DNA of 64,000 nt from Streptomyces globisporus. GTDB taxonomy: Bacteria > Actinomycetota > Actinomycetes > Streptomycetales > Streptomycetaceae. The notes beneath the pieces are model-generated. The model was not told where the DNA came from, did no database searches, and saw only the letters and a list, made by a program, of their open reading frames with translations. Below are positions 46,860 to 56,961 of the stretch, one piece after another. The stretch is from positions 1 through 64,000 of the forward strand of contig BMTG01000016.1 in NCBI GenBank assembly GCA_014649555.1, in the 5' to 3' direction. Made by a program: the position numbers and the translations under genes. The number at the start of each line of letters is the position of its first letter. Within the stretch, counting starts at the first letter, position 1.

Positions 46860-46938
46860 GTGTGTCCGGATGTCCCGCCGGTTCGGGTTCGTGCCCCGCC
46901 AGAGCTTGCCGGGGACATCAGAACCGTACCGGAACGGC

Positions 46939-47023
46939 CGGGGCCGATCGACGGAAATACGACCCGTCGACCGGCCCCGACCGTGGTGGCCGGGTTCCGG
47001 GAGCGGACTCCCGGAACCCGGCC
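46939..47023 (-). terminator. two tandem hairpins after infB
   Basis: Nearest infB, GGCCGGGTTCCGGGAG (46988-47003) pairs perfectly over 16 bp with its complement (47008-47023) around the loop CGGA. The next (46939-46954 with 46964-46979) pairs over 16 positions with one mismatch. They lie within 15-100 bases of the infB stop and may cause partial termination before the DUF503 gene. Confidence 0.8.
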
Positions 47024-47036
47024 GAATCCCTGCGGA

Positions 47037-50000
47037 TCAGCCTCGCGGCTTCTCGCGCATCTCGTACGTCGCGATGACGTCGTCGATCTTGATGTCGTTG
47101 AAGTTTCCGAGGTTGATACCGCCCTCGAAGCCTTCGCGGATCTCGGTGACGTCGTCCTTGAAGCGGCGCAGACCGGAGATGTTGAGGCTCTCCGCGATGA
47201 CCTTGCCATCGCGCAGCAGGCGCGCCTTGGTGTTGCGCTTGACCTCGCCGGAGCGGACCAGCACACCGGCGATGTTGCCCAGCTTGGACGAGCGGAAGAT
47301 CTCGCGGATCTCCGCCGTGCCGAGCTCGACCTCTTCGTACTCCGGCTTGAGCAGACCCTTGAGGGCCGCTTCGATCTCCTCGATCGCCTGGTAGATGACC
47401 GAGTAGTACCGGACGTCCACGCCTTCGCGCTCGGCCATCTGCTCGGCACGCCCTGCGGCGCGCACGTTGAAGCCGATCACGATGGCGTCGGAACCCGTCG
47501 CCAGGTTGATGTCCGACTCGGTGACCGCACCCACACCGCGGTGCAGGATCCGGATGTCGACCTCTTCACCGACGTCGAGCTGGAGCAGCGAGGACTCGAG
47601 AGCCTCCACCGAACCGGACGCGTCGCCCTTGATGATGAGGTTGAGCTCCTGGACCAGACCGGCCTTGAGCGCCTCGTCCAGGTTCTCCAGGGAGAACCGG
47701 ACGCCCTTGCGAGCGAAGTTGGCGTTGCGCTCACGGGCGGCACGCTTCTCGGCGATCTGACGGGCCGTACGGTCCTCGTCGACCACCAAGAGGTTGTCGC
47801 CGGCGCCCGGGACGTTGGTGAGACCGAGCACCAGGACGGGGGTCGAGGGACCCGCTTCCTGGACGTTCTGACCGTTGTCGTCGAGCATGGCGCGCACGCG
47901 GCCGTAGGCGTCGCCCACGACCACCGTGTCACCGATGCGCAGCGTTCCGCGCTGGACCAGGACGGTCGAGACGGCACCGCGTCCGCGGTCGAGGTGGGAC
48001 TCGATCGCGATGCCCTGCGCGTCCTGCTCCGGGTTGGCCCGCAGGTCGAGCGAGGCGTCGGCGGTGAGGACGACGGCCTCCAGGAGCGCCTCGATGTTGA
48101 GGCCCTGCTTGGCGGAGATGTCGACGAACATGGTGTCGCCGCCGTACTCCTCGGCCACCAGACCGAACTCGGTGAGCTGACCGCGCACCTTGGTCGGGTC
48201 GGCGCCCTCGACGTCGATCTTGTTGACCGCGACCACGATCGGCACCTCGGCCGCCTTGGCGTGGTTCAGCGCCTCGATCGTCTGGGGCATCACACCGTCG
48301 TTGGCCGCCACCACGAGGATCGCGATGTCGGTCGACTTCGCACCACGGGCACGCATGGCGGTGAACGCCTCGTGACCCGGGGTGTCGATGAAGGTGATCT
48401 TCCGGTCCTCGCCGTTGACCTCGGAGGAGACCTGGTAGGCACCGATGTGCTGGGTGATGCCACCGGCCTCGCCCGCGACCACGTTGGTCTTGCGGATCGC
48501 GTCGAGGAGTCGGGTCTTACCGTGGTCGACGTGACCCATGACGGTCACGACCGGCGGACGGGAGACCAGAGCCTCTTCGCCGCCCTCGTCCTCGCCGAAC
48601 TCGATGTCGAAGGACTCGAGCAGCTCGCGGTCCTCCTCCTCGGGGCTGACGATCTCCAGGACGTAGTTCATCTCCTCGGCGAGAAGCCGGAGCGTCTCGT
48701 CGGAAACGGACTGCGTGGCGGTGACCATCTCGCCGAGGTTCATCATCACGGCGACGAGCGACGCCGGGTTGGCGTTGATCTTCTCCGCGAAGTCGGTGAG
48801 CGAGGCGCCGCGCGACAGCCGGACGGCCTGTCCGTTGCCGCGAGGCAGCATGACGCCGCCGACCGACGGGGCCTGCATGGCCTCGTACTCCTGGCGCCTC
48901 TGCCGCTTCGACTTACGGCCACGACGCGCCGGACCGCCGGGACGGCCGAACGCACCCTGTGTGCCACCGCGGCCACCGGGGCCGCCGGGACGGCCACCGA
49001 AGCCGGGACGACCGCCGAAGCCGCCGCCACCACCGGGACGACCGGCACCGCCGCCGCCACCGGGACCGGCCGGACGGCCGGCGAAGCCGCCGCCACCGCC
49101 ACCGCCGGGACGGCCTGCGAAGCCGCCGCCACCGGGACGACCGCCGCCACCGGCACCGCCGGGACGACCACCACCGCCGGGACCACGGCCACCGCCGGGG
49201 CCACCGCCGGGACGCGGGCCCGCCGCGGGACGCTGCGGCATCATGCCCGGGTTGGGGCGGTTACCTGCGGGACCGCCGCCGGGACGCGGAGCCTGCGGGC
49301 GCGGCATGCCTCCCGGAGAGGGACGGGCGCCGCCCTGACCCTGACCACCCTGGGGGCGCGGGGCGCCGCCGGGGCCACTGCCCTGGGGACGCGGGGCGCC
49401 GGGGCGCTCCGAGCCGCCACCGGGGCGCGGGGCGCCGCCGGGACGGGGCGCCGAGGGGCGCGCCATACCGGTGGAACCGCCGGAGGTGAAGGGGTTGTTG
49501 CCCGGACGGGGACCGGCCGGACGGGCGCCGCCGGGGCGCGGGGCGCCCTGGCCGGCGGGACGCGCGGGGCGGTCGCCGCCACGCTCGCCACCACGGCCGC
49601 CGTCACGCTGGCCACCGTCACGGCCGCCGTCGCGCTGACCGCCGGCCGGAGCCGGACGGGCGGGCGCGGGACGGGGGCCGGGGGTGGCGCCGGCGGGACG
49701 CGGGGCCTGCGGGGCGGCCGGGCGCTCCGGTGCCGGAGCCGAGAACTCGGCGGCCGGGACCGGGGTGGCCGGTGCCTTCGGTGCAGGCTTCGGGCCCGGA
49801 CGGGGGCCCGCCGACGGCGCGGAGGGCGCTGCCGGGGTGCTGCTCGGGGCCTCGGCGGCGGCCGGCTTGGGGGCCGGGGCGCCGGGCTTCGGGGCAGCGG
49901 GACGTGCCGCAGCGGCCGGGGAGGGCGCTGCGGGCTTCGCGGGCGTCGCCTTACGGGGCGCGCCAGGCTTGGCAGCGGGCTTGCCGGCGTTGCCGCCGGG

Positions 50001-50156
50001 CCCCTGCAGTGCGTCGGTCAACTTGCGCACAACCGGCGCCTCGATCGTCGAGGACGCCGAACGGACGAATTCACCGAGTTCTTGGAGCTTGGCCATGACG
50101 ACCTTGCTCTCGACGCCGAACTCCTTGGCGAGTTCGTATACCCGGACCTTAGCCAC
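47037..50156 (-). CDS. infB: translation initiation factor IF-2
   Basis: IF-2 (1039 residues) brings initiator tRNA to the 30S subunit and promotes subunit joining. The N-terminal IF2N helix ([21 protein letters not shown]) is followed by about 350 residues of Pro/Ala/Gly/Arg-rich linker, with a strongly Gly-rich part at about 310-410. Then come a second IF2N domain and the G domain with GHVDHGKT (541-548), DTPGHEA and NKID, and the C-terminal beta-barrels. The GTG at 50156 has AAAAGGAG five bases upstream. The long linker is normal for Streptomyces. Confidence 0.97.
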   Translation of the reverse strand: MAKVRVYELAKEFGVESKVVMAKLQELGEFVRSASSTIEAPVVRKLTDALQGPGGNAGKPAAKPGAPRKATPAKPAAPSPAAAARPAAPKPGAPAPKPAAAEAPSSTPAAPSAPSAGPRPGPKPAPKAPATPVPAAEFSAPAPERPAAPQAPRPAGATPGPRPAPARPAPAGGQRDGGRDGGQRDGGRGGERGGDRPARPAGQGAPRPGGARPAGPRPGNNPFTSGGSTGMARPSAPRPGGAPRPGGGSERPGAPRPQGSGPGGAPRPQGGQGQGGARPSPGGMPRPQAPRPGGGPAGNRPNPGMMPQRPAAGPRPGGGPGGGRGPGGGGRPGGAGGGGRPGGGGFAGRPGGGGGGGFAGRPAGPGGGGGAGRPGGGGGFGGRPGFGGRPGGPGGRGGTQGAFGRPGGPARRGRKSKRQRRQEYEAMQAPSVGGVMLPRGNGQAVRLSRGASLTDFAEKINANPASLVAVMMNLGEMVTATQSVSDETLRLLAEEMNYVLEIVSPEEEDRELLESFDIEFGEDEGGEEALVSRPPVVTVMGHVDHGKTRLLDAIRKTNVVAGEAGGITQHIGAYQVSSEVNGEDRKITFIDTPGHEAFTAMRARGAKSTDIAILVVAANDGVMPQTIEALNHAKAAEVPIVVAVNKIDVEGADPTKVRGQLTEFGLVAEEYGGDTMFVDISAKQGLNIEALLEAVVLTADASLDLRANPEQDAQGIAIESHLDRGRGAVSTVLVQRGTLRIGDTVVVGDAYGRVRAMLDDNGQNVQEAGPSTPVLVLGLTNVPGAGDNLLVVDEDRTARQIAEKRAARERNANFARKGVRFSLENLDEALKAGLVQELNLIIKGDASGSVEALESSLLQLDVGEEVDIRILHRGVGAVTESDINLATGSDAIVIGFNVRAAGRAEQMAEREGVDVRYYSVIYQAIEEIEAALKGLLKPEYEEVELGTAEIREIFRSSKLGNIAGVLVRSGEVKRNTKARLLRDGKVIAESLNISGLRRFKDDVTEIREGFEGGINLGNFNDIKIDDVIATYEMREKPRG

Positions 50157-50304
50157 TTCGCTCCTTTTAGGTCCGGGTTACCGCCGGACCGTCGCTACTT
50201 CATGGGCGTACTCATCGCGTACTCATCGAGTGCTCATCGCAATCTCGACCTACTTCCAACTCGCGAGGTACCTGACCGCACGGGGTCCCGTGCCGTTCAC
50301 TTTC

Positions 50305-50583
50305 TTACGGTGTCACCCGTTCGACGAACCGCGTGAGTGCCGCGGTGTCGAACGGCCCCTTGGCCTTGAAGGCCCGGGGGAACGCCCGGCGGCGAACCGC
50401 CAGGTCGAGACAGACAGAGGTGGGGTGCACATATGCACCCCGGCCGGGCAGCGTACCGCGTGGATCAGGGGCGCAGGCGCCCTCGTCCACCACGATGCGC
50501 AGCAGCTCGCTCTTGGTCGCTCGCTCCCGGCATCCCACACAGGTTCGCTCGGGGCAAGCGCGGGCTTGCGTCCGGCCAGACAC
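50305..50583 (-). CDS. YlxR family (DUF448) RNA-binding protein
   Basis: A 92-residue YlxR protein, usually encoded between nusA and infB. The family signature PERTCVGCRERATKSELLRIV is present. YlxR proteins bind RNA and have been linked to regulation in other bacteria; its exact role is not established for Streptomyces. The start is GTG. It is followed by about 150 bases before infB, without a clear hairpin. Confidence 0.92.
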   Translation of the reverse strand: MSGRTQARACPERTCVGCRERATKSELLRIVVDEGACAPDPRGTLPGRGAYVHPTSVCLDLAVRRRAFPRAFKAKGPFDTAALTRFVERVTP

Positions 50584-50679
50584 GTTTAAGTCTACCTCCC
50601 CGTGCCGACCTCACCGCTTTGGGGCAAAAATCGAACGGATGTTGTCGTGATCTCAGCGGCGTGCGTCCAAGATCTATTC

Positions 50680-50696
50680 CCCGGAGCGGCTCCGGG
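50680..50696 (-). terminator. small hairpin right after nusA
   Basis: CCCGGAGC (50680-50687) and GCTCCGGG (50689-50696) form a compact stem directly after the nusA stop. It has almost no loop, so only seven base pairs can form. It may be a partial terminator or a processing site before ylxR. Confidence 0.4.
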
Positions 50697-51737
50697 TCAA
50701 CGCCTTTCCGAGCGCTCCCGGGCCCGCTCGGCCCGCTCGCGGTCGGCGTTCTCCCGCTCCTCGTCCGTCTCGGTGTCCGGCCGGATGTCGATCCGCCAGC
50801 CGGTGAGACGGGCGGCGAGGCGGGCGTTCTGCCCCTCCTTGCCGATCGCCAGCGACAGCTGGTAGTCCGGCACGGTGACGCGGGCGGAGCGGGCGCCGAG
50901 GTCGACGACCTCGACCTTGCTCACCCGGGCGGGCGAGAGCGCGTTGGCGACCATCTCGGCCGGGTCGTCGGACCAGTCCACGATGTCGATCTTCTCGCCG
51001 TGCAGCTCGGCCATGACGTTGCGCACCCGGCTGCCCATCGGGCCGATGCAGGCGCCCTTGGGGTTCAGTCCCGCACGGGTGGAGCGTACGGCGATCTTGG
51101 TGCGGTGACCGGCCTCGCGGGCGATGGCCTCGATGACCACCGAGCCGTCCGCGATCTCCGGGACCTCCAGCGCGAAGAGCTTCTTCACGAGGTTGGGGTG
51201 GGTGCGCGAGAGCGTCACCGACGGGCCGCGGACGCCCTTGGCGACCCGGACGACATACGTACGCAGGCGCAGGCCGTGGGTGTACTCCTCGCCCGGGACC
51301 TGCTCCTGCACCGGAAGGATGGCTTCCAGCTTGCCGATGTCGACCAGGACGTTCTTGGGGTCCTTGCCCTGCTGGACGACGCCCGTGACGACATCGCCCT
51401 CGTGTCCGGCGTACTCGCCGAAGGTCTTGTCGTCCTCGGCGTCGCGCAGCCGCTGCAGGATGACCTGCTTGGCGGTGGTCGCGGCGATGCGGCCGAATCC
51501 GGAGGGGGTGTCGTCGAACTCCTTGGGCTCCTGGCCCTCTTCGAGGTCGGCCGGGTCCTCCTTGGCCCACACGGTGACGTGGCCGTTCTCGTCGAGCTTC
51601 ACGCGCGCGCGGCGGTAGCTGCCGTCGGTGCGGTGGTACGCGATGAGGAGGGCCGACTCGATCGCCCCGACGAGCACGTCGAAGGGGATCTCCTTGTCCT
51701 GCGCCAAGCCCTTCAGAAGCTTCACATCGATGTCCAC
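50697..51737 (-). CDS. nusA: transcription termination/antitermination protein NusA
   Basis: NusA (346 residues) binds RNA polymerase and modulates pausing, termination and antitermination. The N-terminal domain ([20 protein letters not shown]), an S1 domain and two KH domains ([20 protein letters not shown] and [19 protein letters not shown]) are visible. It lacks the extra C-terminal repeats of proteobacterial NusA, as expected in actinobacteria. The GTG start lies two bases after the rimP stop. The C-terminal 25 residues are charged. Confidence 0.96.
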   Translation of the reverse strand: MDIDVKLLKGLAQDKEIPFDVLVGAIESALLIAYHRTDGSYRRARVKLDENGHVTVWAKEDPADLEEGQEPKEFDDTPSGFGRIAATTAKQVILQRLRDAEDDKTFGEYAGHEGDVVTGVVQQGKDPKNVLVDIGKLEAILPVQEQVPGEEYTHGLRLRTYVVRVAKGVRGPSVTLSRTHPNLVKKLFALEVPEIADGSVVIEAIAREAGHRTKIAVRSTRAGLNPKGACIGPMGSRVRNVMAELHGEKIDIVDWSDDPAEMVANALSPARVSKVEVVDLGARSARVTVPDYQLSLAIGKEGQNARLAARLTGWRIDIRPDTETDEERENADRERAERARERSERR

Positions 51738-51739
51738 GG

Positions 51740-52243
51740 CTACGCCTCCTCTTCCTTCTTGTCCTTGCGGTTGAATTCGATCTCCACGCGCGCCTTGGCG
51801 ATCTCGTCGAAGGCGAGGCGGCGGGCGGTGGGCTTGCGGCCCTTGACGCCGGGCACTTCGAGGTCGAGCCCGTCCTCGTCGACGGCCAGGATGCGGGCGA
51901 CCAGCTCACCGGAGCCGTCGCCGGTCAGGTGGAACCTGGCCAGCCGGCCGGTGGCGCGTACGTAGTGGCGGTGCTCGGTCAGCGGGCGGTCCGCGCCGGG
52001 GGAGCTGACTTCGAGGACGTACTCGCCCTCGCCCATCGCGTCGGTCTCGTCCAGCTTCTGGGAGATCGCGCGGCTCAGCTCCGCACAGGCGTCCAGCTCG
52101 ACGCCCTCATCGGAGTCCACGATCACCCGCAGCACTCCCCGTCGGCCGGCCCGGGACACCTCGATCTCCTCGAGGTCCAGCTGCTGCGCGCTGACGAGCG
52201 GTTCCAGCAGCCCGCGCAGCCTCTCGCTCTGGGTGGTGCTCAT
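51740..52243 (-). CDS. rimP: ribosome maturation factor RimP
   Basis: RimP (167 residues) helps 30S subunit maturation. The family motifs [19 protein letters not shown] and [21 protein letters not shown] are clear. It is the first gene of the rimP-nusA-ylxR-infB cluster and is divergent from the lipoprotein gene over about 175 bases, where the promoters of both must lie. The ATG is preceded by GAGGAG. Confidence 0.95.
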   Translation of the reverse strand: MSTTQSERLRGLLEPLVSAQQLDLEEIEVSRAGRRGVLRVIVDSDEGVELDACAELSRAISQKLDETDAMGEGEYVLEVSSPGADRPLTEHRHYVRATGRLARFHLTGDGSGELVARILAVDEDGLDLEVPGVKGRKPTARRLAFDEIAKARVEIEFNRKDKKEEEA

Positions 52244-52419
52244 CCGGGTGACTCCTCGGCCGCGTGTGCTGTTGTGGGGATCGTCGTGCGTCAGGTCAAA
52301 GGGTATCCGGTCGCCAGGGGTGTTGCCGTCCGCCTGCCGCTCGGCCGCGGGTACGCTCGCCTGCGGTGATCACATCAGGACAGATCCTGTCAGGACCGGT
52401 CCAGGCCCGAAGGAGAAAC

Positions 52420-52965
52420 GTGCGGCGCACGGGGACGACGCGCAGGGGGGCGCTCACCGCGACGGGAGCTCTCGCCCTGGGTGCGGTGCTGACCGGCTGC
52501 GGGGGCGACGACGAAGGCGCCGGGGGGAAGCAGCCCGCGCGGGCCGCCACCGCGAAGGCCGAGAAGGCGCTGCGCGAGAAGGCGGTGCGCGACGGCGCCC
52601 TCCTGCTCGCCCGGTACGACCTGGTGGCCGAGGCGCATCCGGCCACGGCGGCGGGCCTCGAACCGCTGCGGGCGGCCGTGGCCGAGCACGGCCAGGCACT
52701 GGCGCCGCCGCGTGCGAAGGACGACCCGAAGAAGGGCGCGCCGAAGGGCGACGAGGCCCCTCCGGCACCCGCCGGTCCGGTGTCGGCCGACCCCAAGGCC
52801 GCGGTGCGGGAGCTGGCCGCCGCCGAGCGCCGCCGGGCCGACGGTTACGGCGAGGCCCTGCTCGCGGCCGGGCCGGAGCTGGCACGGCTGCTGGCCTCGG
52901 TGGCGGCGGCCGCCGCGGCGCACGCGTATCTGCTGACCGAACTGGCCGAGGAGACAGCCGTATGA
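52420..52965 (+). CDS. putative lipoprotein, twin-arginine-type leader
   Basis: Unknown 181-residue protein. The N-terminus has a pair of arginines (TTRRGALTA) before a hydrophobic stretch that ends in the lipobox LTGC, so it is probably a lipoprotein exported by the Tat or Sec route. The mature part is helical, rich in Ala and Glu, with a Pro/Lys-rich linker in the middle. GTG start with AGGAG upstream. It is coupled by four bases to a DUF4439 protein, suggesting a joint function at the membrane. Confidence 0.8.
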   Translation: MRRTGTTRRGALTATGALALGAVLTGCGGDDEGAGGKQPARAATAKAEKALREKAVRDGALLLARYDLVAEAHPATAAGLEPLRAAVAEHGQALAPPRAKDDPKKGAPKGDEAPPAPAGPVSADPKAAVRELAAAERRRADGYGEALLAAGPELARLLASVAAAAAAHAYLLTELAEETAV

Positions 52966-53480
52966 GCACCCGTTCGATCCGGCGGTCCGATGACGACGCC
53001 GACTCCCCCGAGCTGACCGCCGTCCAGGCCGCCCTGGCCGCCGAGCATGCCGCGGTGTACGGGTACGGCGTGCTCGGCGGCCGTCTCGACGGGAAGCAGG
53101 GTGCCGAGGCCCGGGCGGCGCACGACGCGCACCGGGCCCGCCGGGACGCGCTGGCGCGCACCGCCCGGGACCTGGGCGGGCGCCCGGTGGCATCGAACGC
53201 GGCGTACGCCCTTCCGTTCGCCGTGCCGGACGGCCCCGCCGCGGTGCGGCTCGCCGCGGTCCTGGAGGACCGGATCGCGGGCGCCTACGCCGATCTCGTA
53301 CGGGCCACCGAGGGTGCGCGGCGGGGGGACGCCGCGGGCGCGCTGCGGGAGGCCGCGGTGCGGTCGGCCCGGTGGCGGGGCGGCAACGTAGCCTTTCCGG
53401 GGCTCGCCGAGCGGGCCGCCGGTGCGGATCCGGCCGCGACGGGCCCGGTGGAGGCCGCGGGCGCGGACGGGACGCGCTGA
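52962..53480 (+). CDS. DUF4439 ferritin-like protein
   Basis: A 172-residue protein with the ferritin-like DUF4439 pattern (LTAVQAALAAEHAAVYGYGVLGG, then RAAHDAHRARRDAL). Glu and His residues at family positions could bind metal, but I cannot confirm a full site. It has no signal peptide. The ATG overlaps the lipoprotein stop. It is followed after 32 bases by the phosphotransferase-like gene. Confidence 0.82.
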   Translation: MSTRSIRRSDDDADSPELTAVQAALAAEHAAVYGYGVLGGRLDGKQGAEARAAHDAHRARRDALARTARDLGGRPVASNAAYALPFAVPDGPAAVRLAAVLEDRIAGAYADLVRATEGARRGDAAGALREAAVRSARWRGGNVAFPGLAERAAGADPAATGPVEAAGADGTR

Positions 53481-53512
53481 ACCGAAGGATCGGGAAAGGG
53501 AACACACGACGT

Positions 53513-54442
53513 ATGGGTTGCGAACCGCCGCAGCGCCTGGTGCGCGCGCTCGGTGAGATGTACGGGGACGCCGCGGCGGCCGACTGGCTGGCCGGGCTCC
53601 CCGCGCTGACCGAGCGGGCGCTCGCCGCCGGGCACGGCCTCACCGTGGAGCGGGTGACCGCCCCCGGCGGGCGCAGCTCCCTGGTGGTCCTGGTGCGGCG
53701 GGCCGACGGGACCCCGGCCGCGCTGAAGCTCGCCCCGCCGGTCGCCGGTCCGGAGCTGGAGCGGGCGGCGCTGGAGCACTGGAACGGCTGGGGCGCGGTG
53801 AAGCCGCTGGACACCCCGGCGCCGGCCGGAGAAGAGCTCGACGCGTCCGGGGCGCTGCTGCTGGAGCGGCTGCACCCCGAGGTGTCGCTGCGCTCGCTGC
53901 CGGAGGCGAAGGCCCTGCTGGAGGCGGCGGGCACACTGCGCCGGCTGTGGGTGGAGCCGCCCGCCGGGCACGCCTTCGAGACGGTGGCCGGGCGGACCGA
54001 ACGGCAGAGCGCCGGGATGCGGGCGGCCGCCGAGGCCGACCCGGAGCTGGCGCCGCTGGTGGACGCGGCGCTCGCGGCCCGGGCGGAGCTGGTCGAGGGG
54101 GAATCCGAACTCCTCTTGCTGCACGGCAACTTCCGGCAGAGCAAGGTGCTGTCCGGGGAGCGGGCGCCGTGGCTGACGGTGGGCCCCGAGCCGTTGGTGG
54201 GCGAGCGCGCCTATGACCTGGCGCGGCTGGTGCGGGACCGGGCGGAGGATCTGATCGCCTCCCCCGGCGGCCCGGCGACGGCGCGGCGGCGGGTCAAGAA
54301 GCTGGCGGAGTCGCTGGAGGTGGAGCAGGCGCGGCTGCACGGCTGGACGCTGTTCCGGGCGGTCGAGTCGGGCACCCGCGCGCTGGCCGAGGGGCGGCGG
54401 CAGATGGGCGAAGTGAACCTGGAGTTCGCGGGCTGGCTGTAG
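53513..54442 (+). CDS. aminoglycoside phosphotransferase-like pseudokinase
   Basis: A 309-residue protein of the aminoglycoside/hydroxyurea phosphotransferase family. The fold is recognisable: AALKLAPP carries the ATP-site Lys (K72), and the C-terminal EPLVGERAYDLARLVRD is typical. Three catalytic positions are changed: HGD is HGN (N206), the Asn of the catalytic loop is Lys (K211), and the Asp of the DPK motif is Gly (G224). Kinase activity is therefore unlikely, and it should not be called a resistance gene. It is probably co-transcribed with the two genes upstream and ends in a very strong hairpin. Confidence 0.82.
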   Translation: MGCEPPQRLVRALGEMYGDAAAADWLAGLPALTERALAAGHGLTVERVTAPGGRSSLVVLVRRADGTPAALKLAPPVAGPELERAALEHWNGWGAVKPLDTPAPAGEELDASGALLLERLHPEVSLRSLPEAKALLEAAGTLRRLWVEPPAGHAFETVAGRTERQSAGMRAAAEADPELAPLVDAALAARAELVEGESELLLLHGNFRQSKVLSGERAPWLTVGPEPLVGERAYDLARLVRDRAEDLIASPGGPATARRRVKKLAESLEVEQARLHGWTLFRAVESGTRALAEGRRQMGEVNLEFAGWL

Positions 54443-54448
54443 CCCCGT

Positions 54449-54503
54449 GCCGTACGACGAGGGCCCCCGCGCAACGCTTGCGCGGGGGCCCTCGTCGTAC
54501 GGC
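54449..54503 (+). terminator. 26-bp hairpin terminator after the pseudokinase gene
   Basis: The arms at 54449-54474 and 54478-54503 are perfect 26-bp complements around the loop CGC. It starts seven bases after the stop. The stem shares GGCCCCCGCGCA with the next hairpin. Confidence 0.88.
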
Positions 54504-54526
54504 GATGTGCCGGTCAGGCCGTGGCG

Positions 54527-54558
54527 AAGGCCCCCGCGCACGCATGCGCGGGGGCCTT
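54527..54558 (-). terminator. proS terminator
   Basis: Arms AAGGCCCCCGCGCA (54527-54540) and TGCGCGGGGGCCTT (54545-54558) form a perfect 14-bp stem with a 4-base loop, 13 bases past the proS stop on the minus strand. Confidence 0.82.
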
Positions 54559-54571
54559 TCCCATCGGCTGG

Positions 54572-56275
54572 TCAGGCCAGGTCGGCCGTCAGGCGGGCGA
54601 TCGCCTCGTCGACGGTCAGCTCCTCGCGCTCGCCGGTGCGGCGGTCCTTCAGCTCCAGGACGCCGTCGGCGGAACGGCGGCCGGCGACCAGGATCTTCGG
54701 CACGCCGATCAGCTCGGAGTCGGTGAACTTCACGCCGGGCGAGACCCCGGGGCGGTCGTCGACGAGGACCCGCAGGCCCGCCGCGTTGAGCTTCTCCGAG
54801 ACGTCGAGGGCCAGCTCCGTCTGGAGGGCCTTGCCCGCGGCGACGACGTGGACGTCGGCCGGGGCGATCTCGCGGGGCCAGCACAGGCCCTTGTCGTCGG
54901 CGGTCTGCTCGGTGAGGGCGGCCACGGCGCGAGAGACGCCGATGCCGTACGAACCCATCGTGACGCGCACGGGCTTGCCCTGCTGGCCGAGGACGTCGAG
55001 CTGGAAGGTGTCGGCGTACTTGCGGCCGAGCTGGAAGATGTGGCCGATCTCGATGGCGCGGTCCAGGGTGAGGCCCGTGCCGCACTTGGGGCAGGGGTCG
55101 CCCTCCTCGACGACGACGACGTCGAGGTACTGGTCGACCTCGAAGTCGCGGCCCGCGACGACGTTCTTGGCGTGCTTGCCGTCCTTGTTGGCGCCGGTGA
55201 TCCAGGAGGTACCGGGGGCGACGCGGGGGTCGGCGAGGTAGCGGACCTTCTCCAGGCCCTGGGGGCCGACGTAGCCGCGTACGAGGTCGTCGCGGCCGAC
55301 GAAGTCCTCGGCGGTGACCAGCTCGACGACGGCGGGGGCCAGGTGCTCGCCCAGCTTGCCGAGGTCGACCTCGCGGTGGCCGGGGACGCCGACGGCGACG
55401 ATCTCGCCGTCCACCTTGACCAGCAGGTTCTTCAGGGTGGCGGAGGCGGGGACGCCGAGGTGCGCGGCGAGGGTCTCGATGGTCGGGGTGTCGGGGGTGT
55501 CCAGTTCCTCGACCGCGCCGTGGGCCGAGCCGTCGACCGGGGCGAGCGCGAAGGTCACGGCCTCGGTGTTGGCGGCGTAGTCGCAGTTCGGGCAGTCGGC
55601 GAAGGTGTCCTCACCGGCGGCGGCGGGGGCCAGGAACTCCTCGGAGGCGGAGCCGCCCATCGCGCCGGAGACGGCGGAGACGATGCGGTGGTCCAGGCCC
55701 AGGCGCTCGAAGATCTTGATGTACGCGGCCCGGTGCAGGGCGTAGGAGTGCGCGAGGCCCTCGTCCGTGGTGTCGAAGCTGTACGAGTCCTTCATCTGGA
55801 ACTCGCGGCCGCGGAGCACGCCGGAACGGGGGCGGGCCTCGTCGCGGTACTTCGTCTGGATCTGGTAGAGCATCACCGGCAGGTCCTTGTAGGACGTGCA
55901 CTGGTCCTTGACCGTCTGGGTGAAGATCTCCTCGTGGGTGGGGCCGAGGAGGTAGTCGCCGCCCTTGCGGTCCTTGAGGCGGAAGAGCAGGTCGCCGTAC
56001 TCCTCCCAGCGGCCGGACGCCTCGTAGGGCTCCTTGGGCAGCAGGGCGGGGAGCAGGACCTCCTGGGCGCCGATGGCGTCCATCTCCTCGCGGACCACGC
56101 CTGAGATGTTGTCCAGGACCTTCTTGCCGAGCGGCAGCCAGGACCAGATGCCGGCCGCGTTGCGGCGGACGTAACCGGCGCGGACCAGCAGCTTGTGGCT
56201 GAGCGTCTCGGCGTCCGCCGGGTCGTCGCGCAGTGTCTTGATCATCAATCGGGACATGCGCTGGACCTGGGCCAT
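54572..56275 (-). CDS. proS: prolyl-tRNA synthetase
   Basis: ProRS (567 residues), bacterial type, charges tRNA-Pro. The class II motifs are seen around [20 protein letters not shown] and [15 protein letters not shown]. An insertion of about 170 residues between motifs 2 and 3 (starting near residue 225) is the editing domain that clears mischarged alanine. A CxxC pair (CPNC) and a second (CPKC) may form a structural zinc site. ATG start at 56275. Confidence 0.97.
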   Translation of the reverse strand: MAQVQRMSRLMIKTLRDDPADAETLSHKLLVRAGYVRRNAAGIWSWLPLGKKVLDNISGVVREEMDAIGAQEVLLPALLPKEPYEASGRWEEYGDLLFRLKDRKGGDYLLGPTHEEIFTQTVKDQCTSYKDLPVMLYQIQTKYRDEARPRSGVLRGREFQMKDSYSFDTTDEGLAHSYALHRAAYIKIFERLGLDHRIVSAVSGAMGGSASEEFLAPAAAGEDTFADCPNCDYAANTEAVTFALAPVDGSAHGAVEELDTPDTPTIETLAAHLGVPASATLKNLLVKVDGEIVAVGVPGHREVDLGKLGEHLAPAVVELVTAEDFVGRDDLVRGYVGPQGLEKVRYLADPRVAPGTSWITGANKDGKHAKNVVAGRDFEVDQYLDVVVVEEGDPCPKCGTGLTLDRAIEIGHIFQLGRKYADTFQLDVLGQQGKPVRVTMGSYGIGVSRAVAALTEQTADDKGLCWPREIAPADVHVVAAGKALQTELALDVSEKLNAAGLRVLVDDRPGVSPGVKFTDSELIGVPKILVAGRRSADGVLELKDRRTGEREELTVDEAIARLTADLA

Positions 56276-56344
56276 GGTGAACTCCTGCTCGCGAAAGTGG
56301 TGAGCCCGAGGTTAACCGGGCGGTGCGGGCGGGCGGAAATCCAT

Positions 56345-56914
56345 TCAGCTCGGGGGGCGCAGCAGCGGCAGGGGCGCGCCCATGACCGCGTACGGCTGCG
56401 GGGCGCTCGGGAAGACGACCTGGCGGGCCAGGTCGCGGTAGCCGAGCGAGCGGTACAGGGCACGTGCGGGGCTGTCCTTGTCGATCGCCGAAAGGATCGA
56501 CCGGGGGTGGTCGACGGCGTCGGTGATGGTGGTGATCAGGGCGCGGCCGATGCCGCGCTGCTGGTGGCCGGGGTGGACGTGGAGTTCGGTGATGACGAAG
56601 GAGTCGTCGAGCCAGCCGTCGGTCCCGGTGGCCCGCAGATAGGGCTCGACGACGGTGGACCACCACTGGGCGCGGTCGTTGGGCAGCCCGTAGACGAAGC
56701 CGACGAGCCGTCCGTCGGGGGCGGTGGCGCCGAGTGCCCGGGCGCGGGGGTGTTCCAGGTGCCGGAGGACGATGTGGCGGCGTACGTCGATCTCGTCCTG
56801 GCTGAGCCCGAAGGCGGCCGCCTGGACGTGCAGGGCTTCGTCGACGCGGGCGGCGAGGTCGACGGGGCCGATCTCGGCGTCGGGTGCTGCGGGGCCTTCT
56901 GCGGGGGCTGCCAT
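56345..56914 (-). CDS. GNAT family N-acetyltransferase
   Basis: A 189-residue GNAT protein. The acetyl-CoA-binding motif A is seen as HVHPGHQQRGIGRALITTI near residue 115, and motif B-like ARALYRSLGYRDLARQVVF follows. The substrate is unknown. ATG start. It lies 69 bases upstream of proS on the same strand and 47 bases after the second GNAT gene, so all three may be co-transcribed. Confidence 0.88.
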   Translation of the reverse strand: MAAPAEGPAAPDAEIGPVDLAARVDEALHVQAAAFGLSQDEIDVRRHIVLRHLEHPRARALGATAPDGRLVGFVYGLPNDRAQWWSTVVEPYLRATGTDGWLDDSFVITELHVHPGHQQRGIGRALITTITDAVDHPRSILSAIDKDSPARALYRSLGYRDLARQVVFPSAPQPYAVMGAPLPLLRPPS

Positions 56915-56961
56915 GCCGGAACCCTACTGGCCGGGGCGGACGCCCGGGTGAGCGCGGCGGT

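Noticed and set aside
46581-50336. 1251-residue plus-strand frame over infB
   Set aside because: It is antisense to IF-2, runs across several gene boundaries, and contains long Thr/Ala/Gly runs from the Gly-rich linker.
53513-54442. Aminoglycoside resistance kinase
   Set aside because: Three catalytic residues of the family are replaced, so a resistance function cannot be supported.
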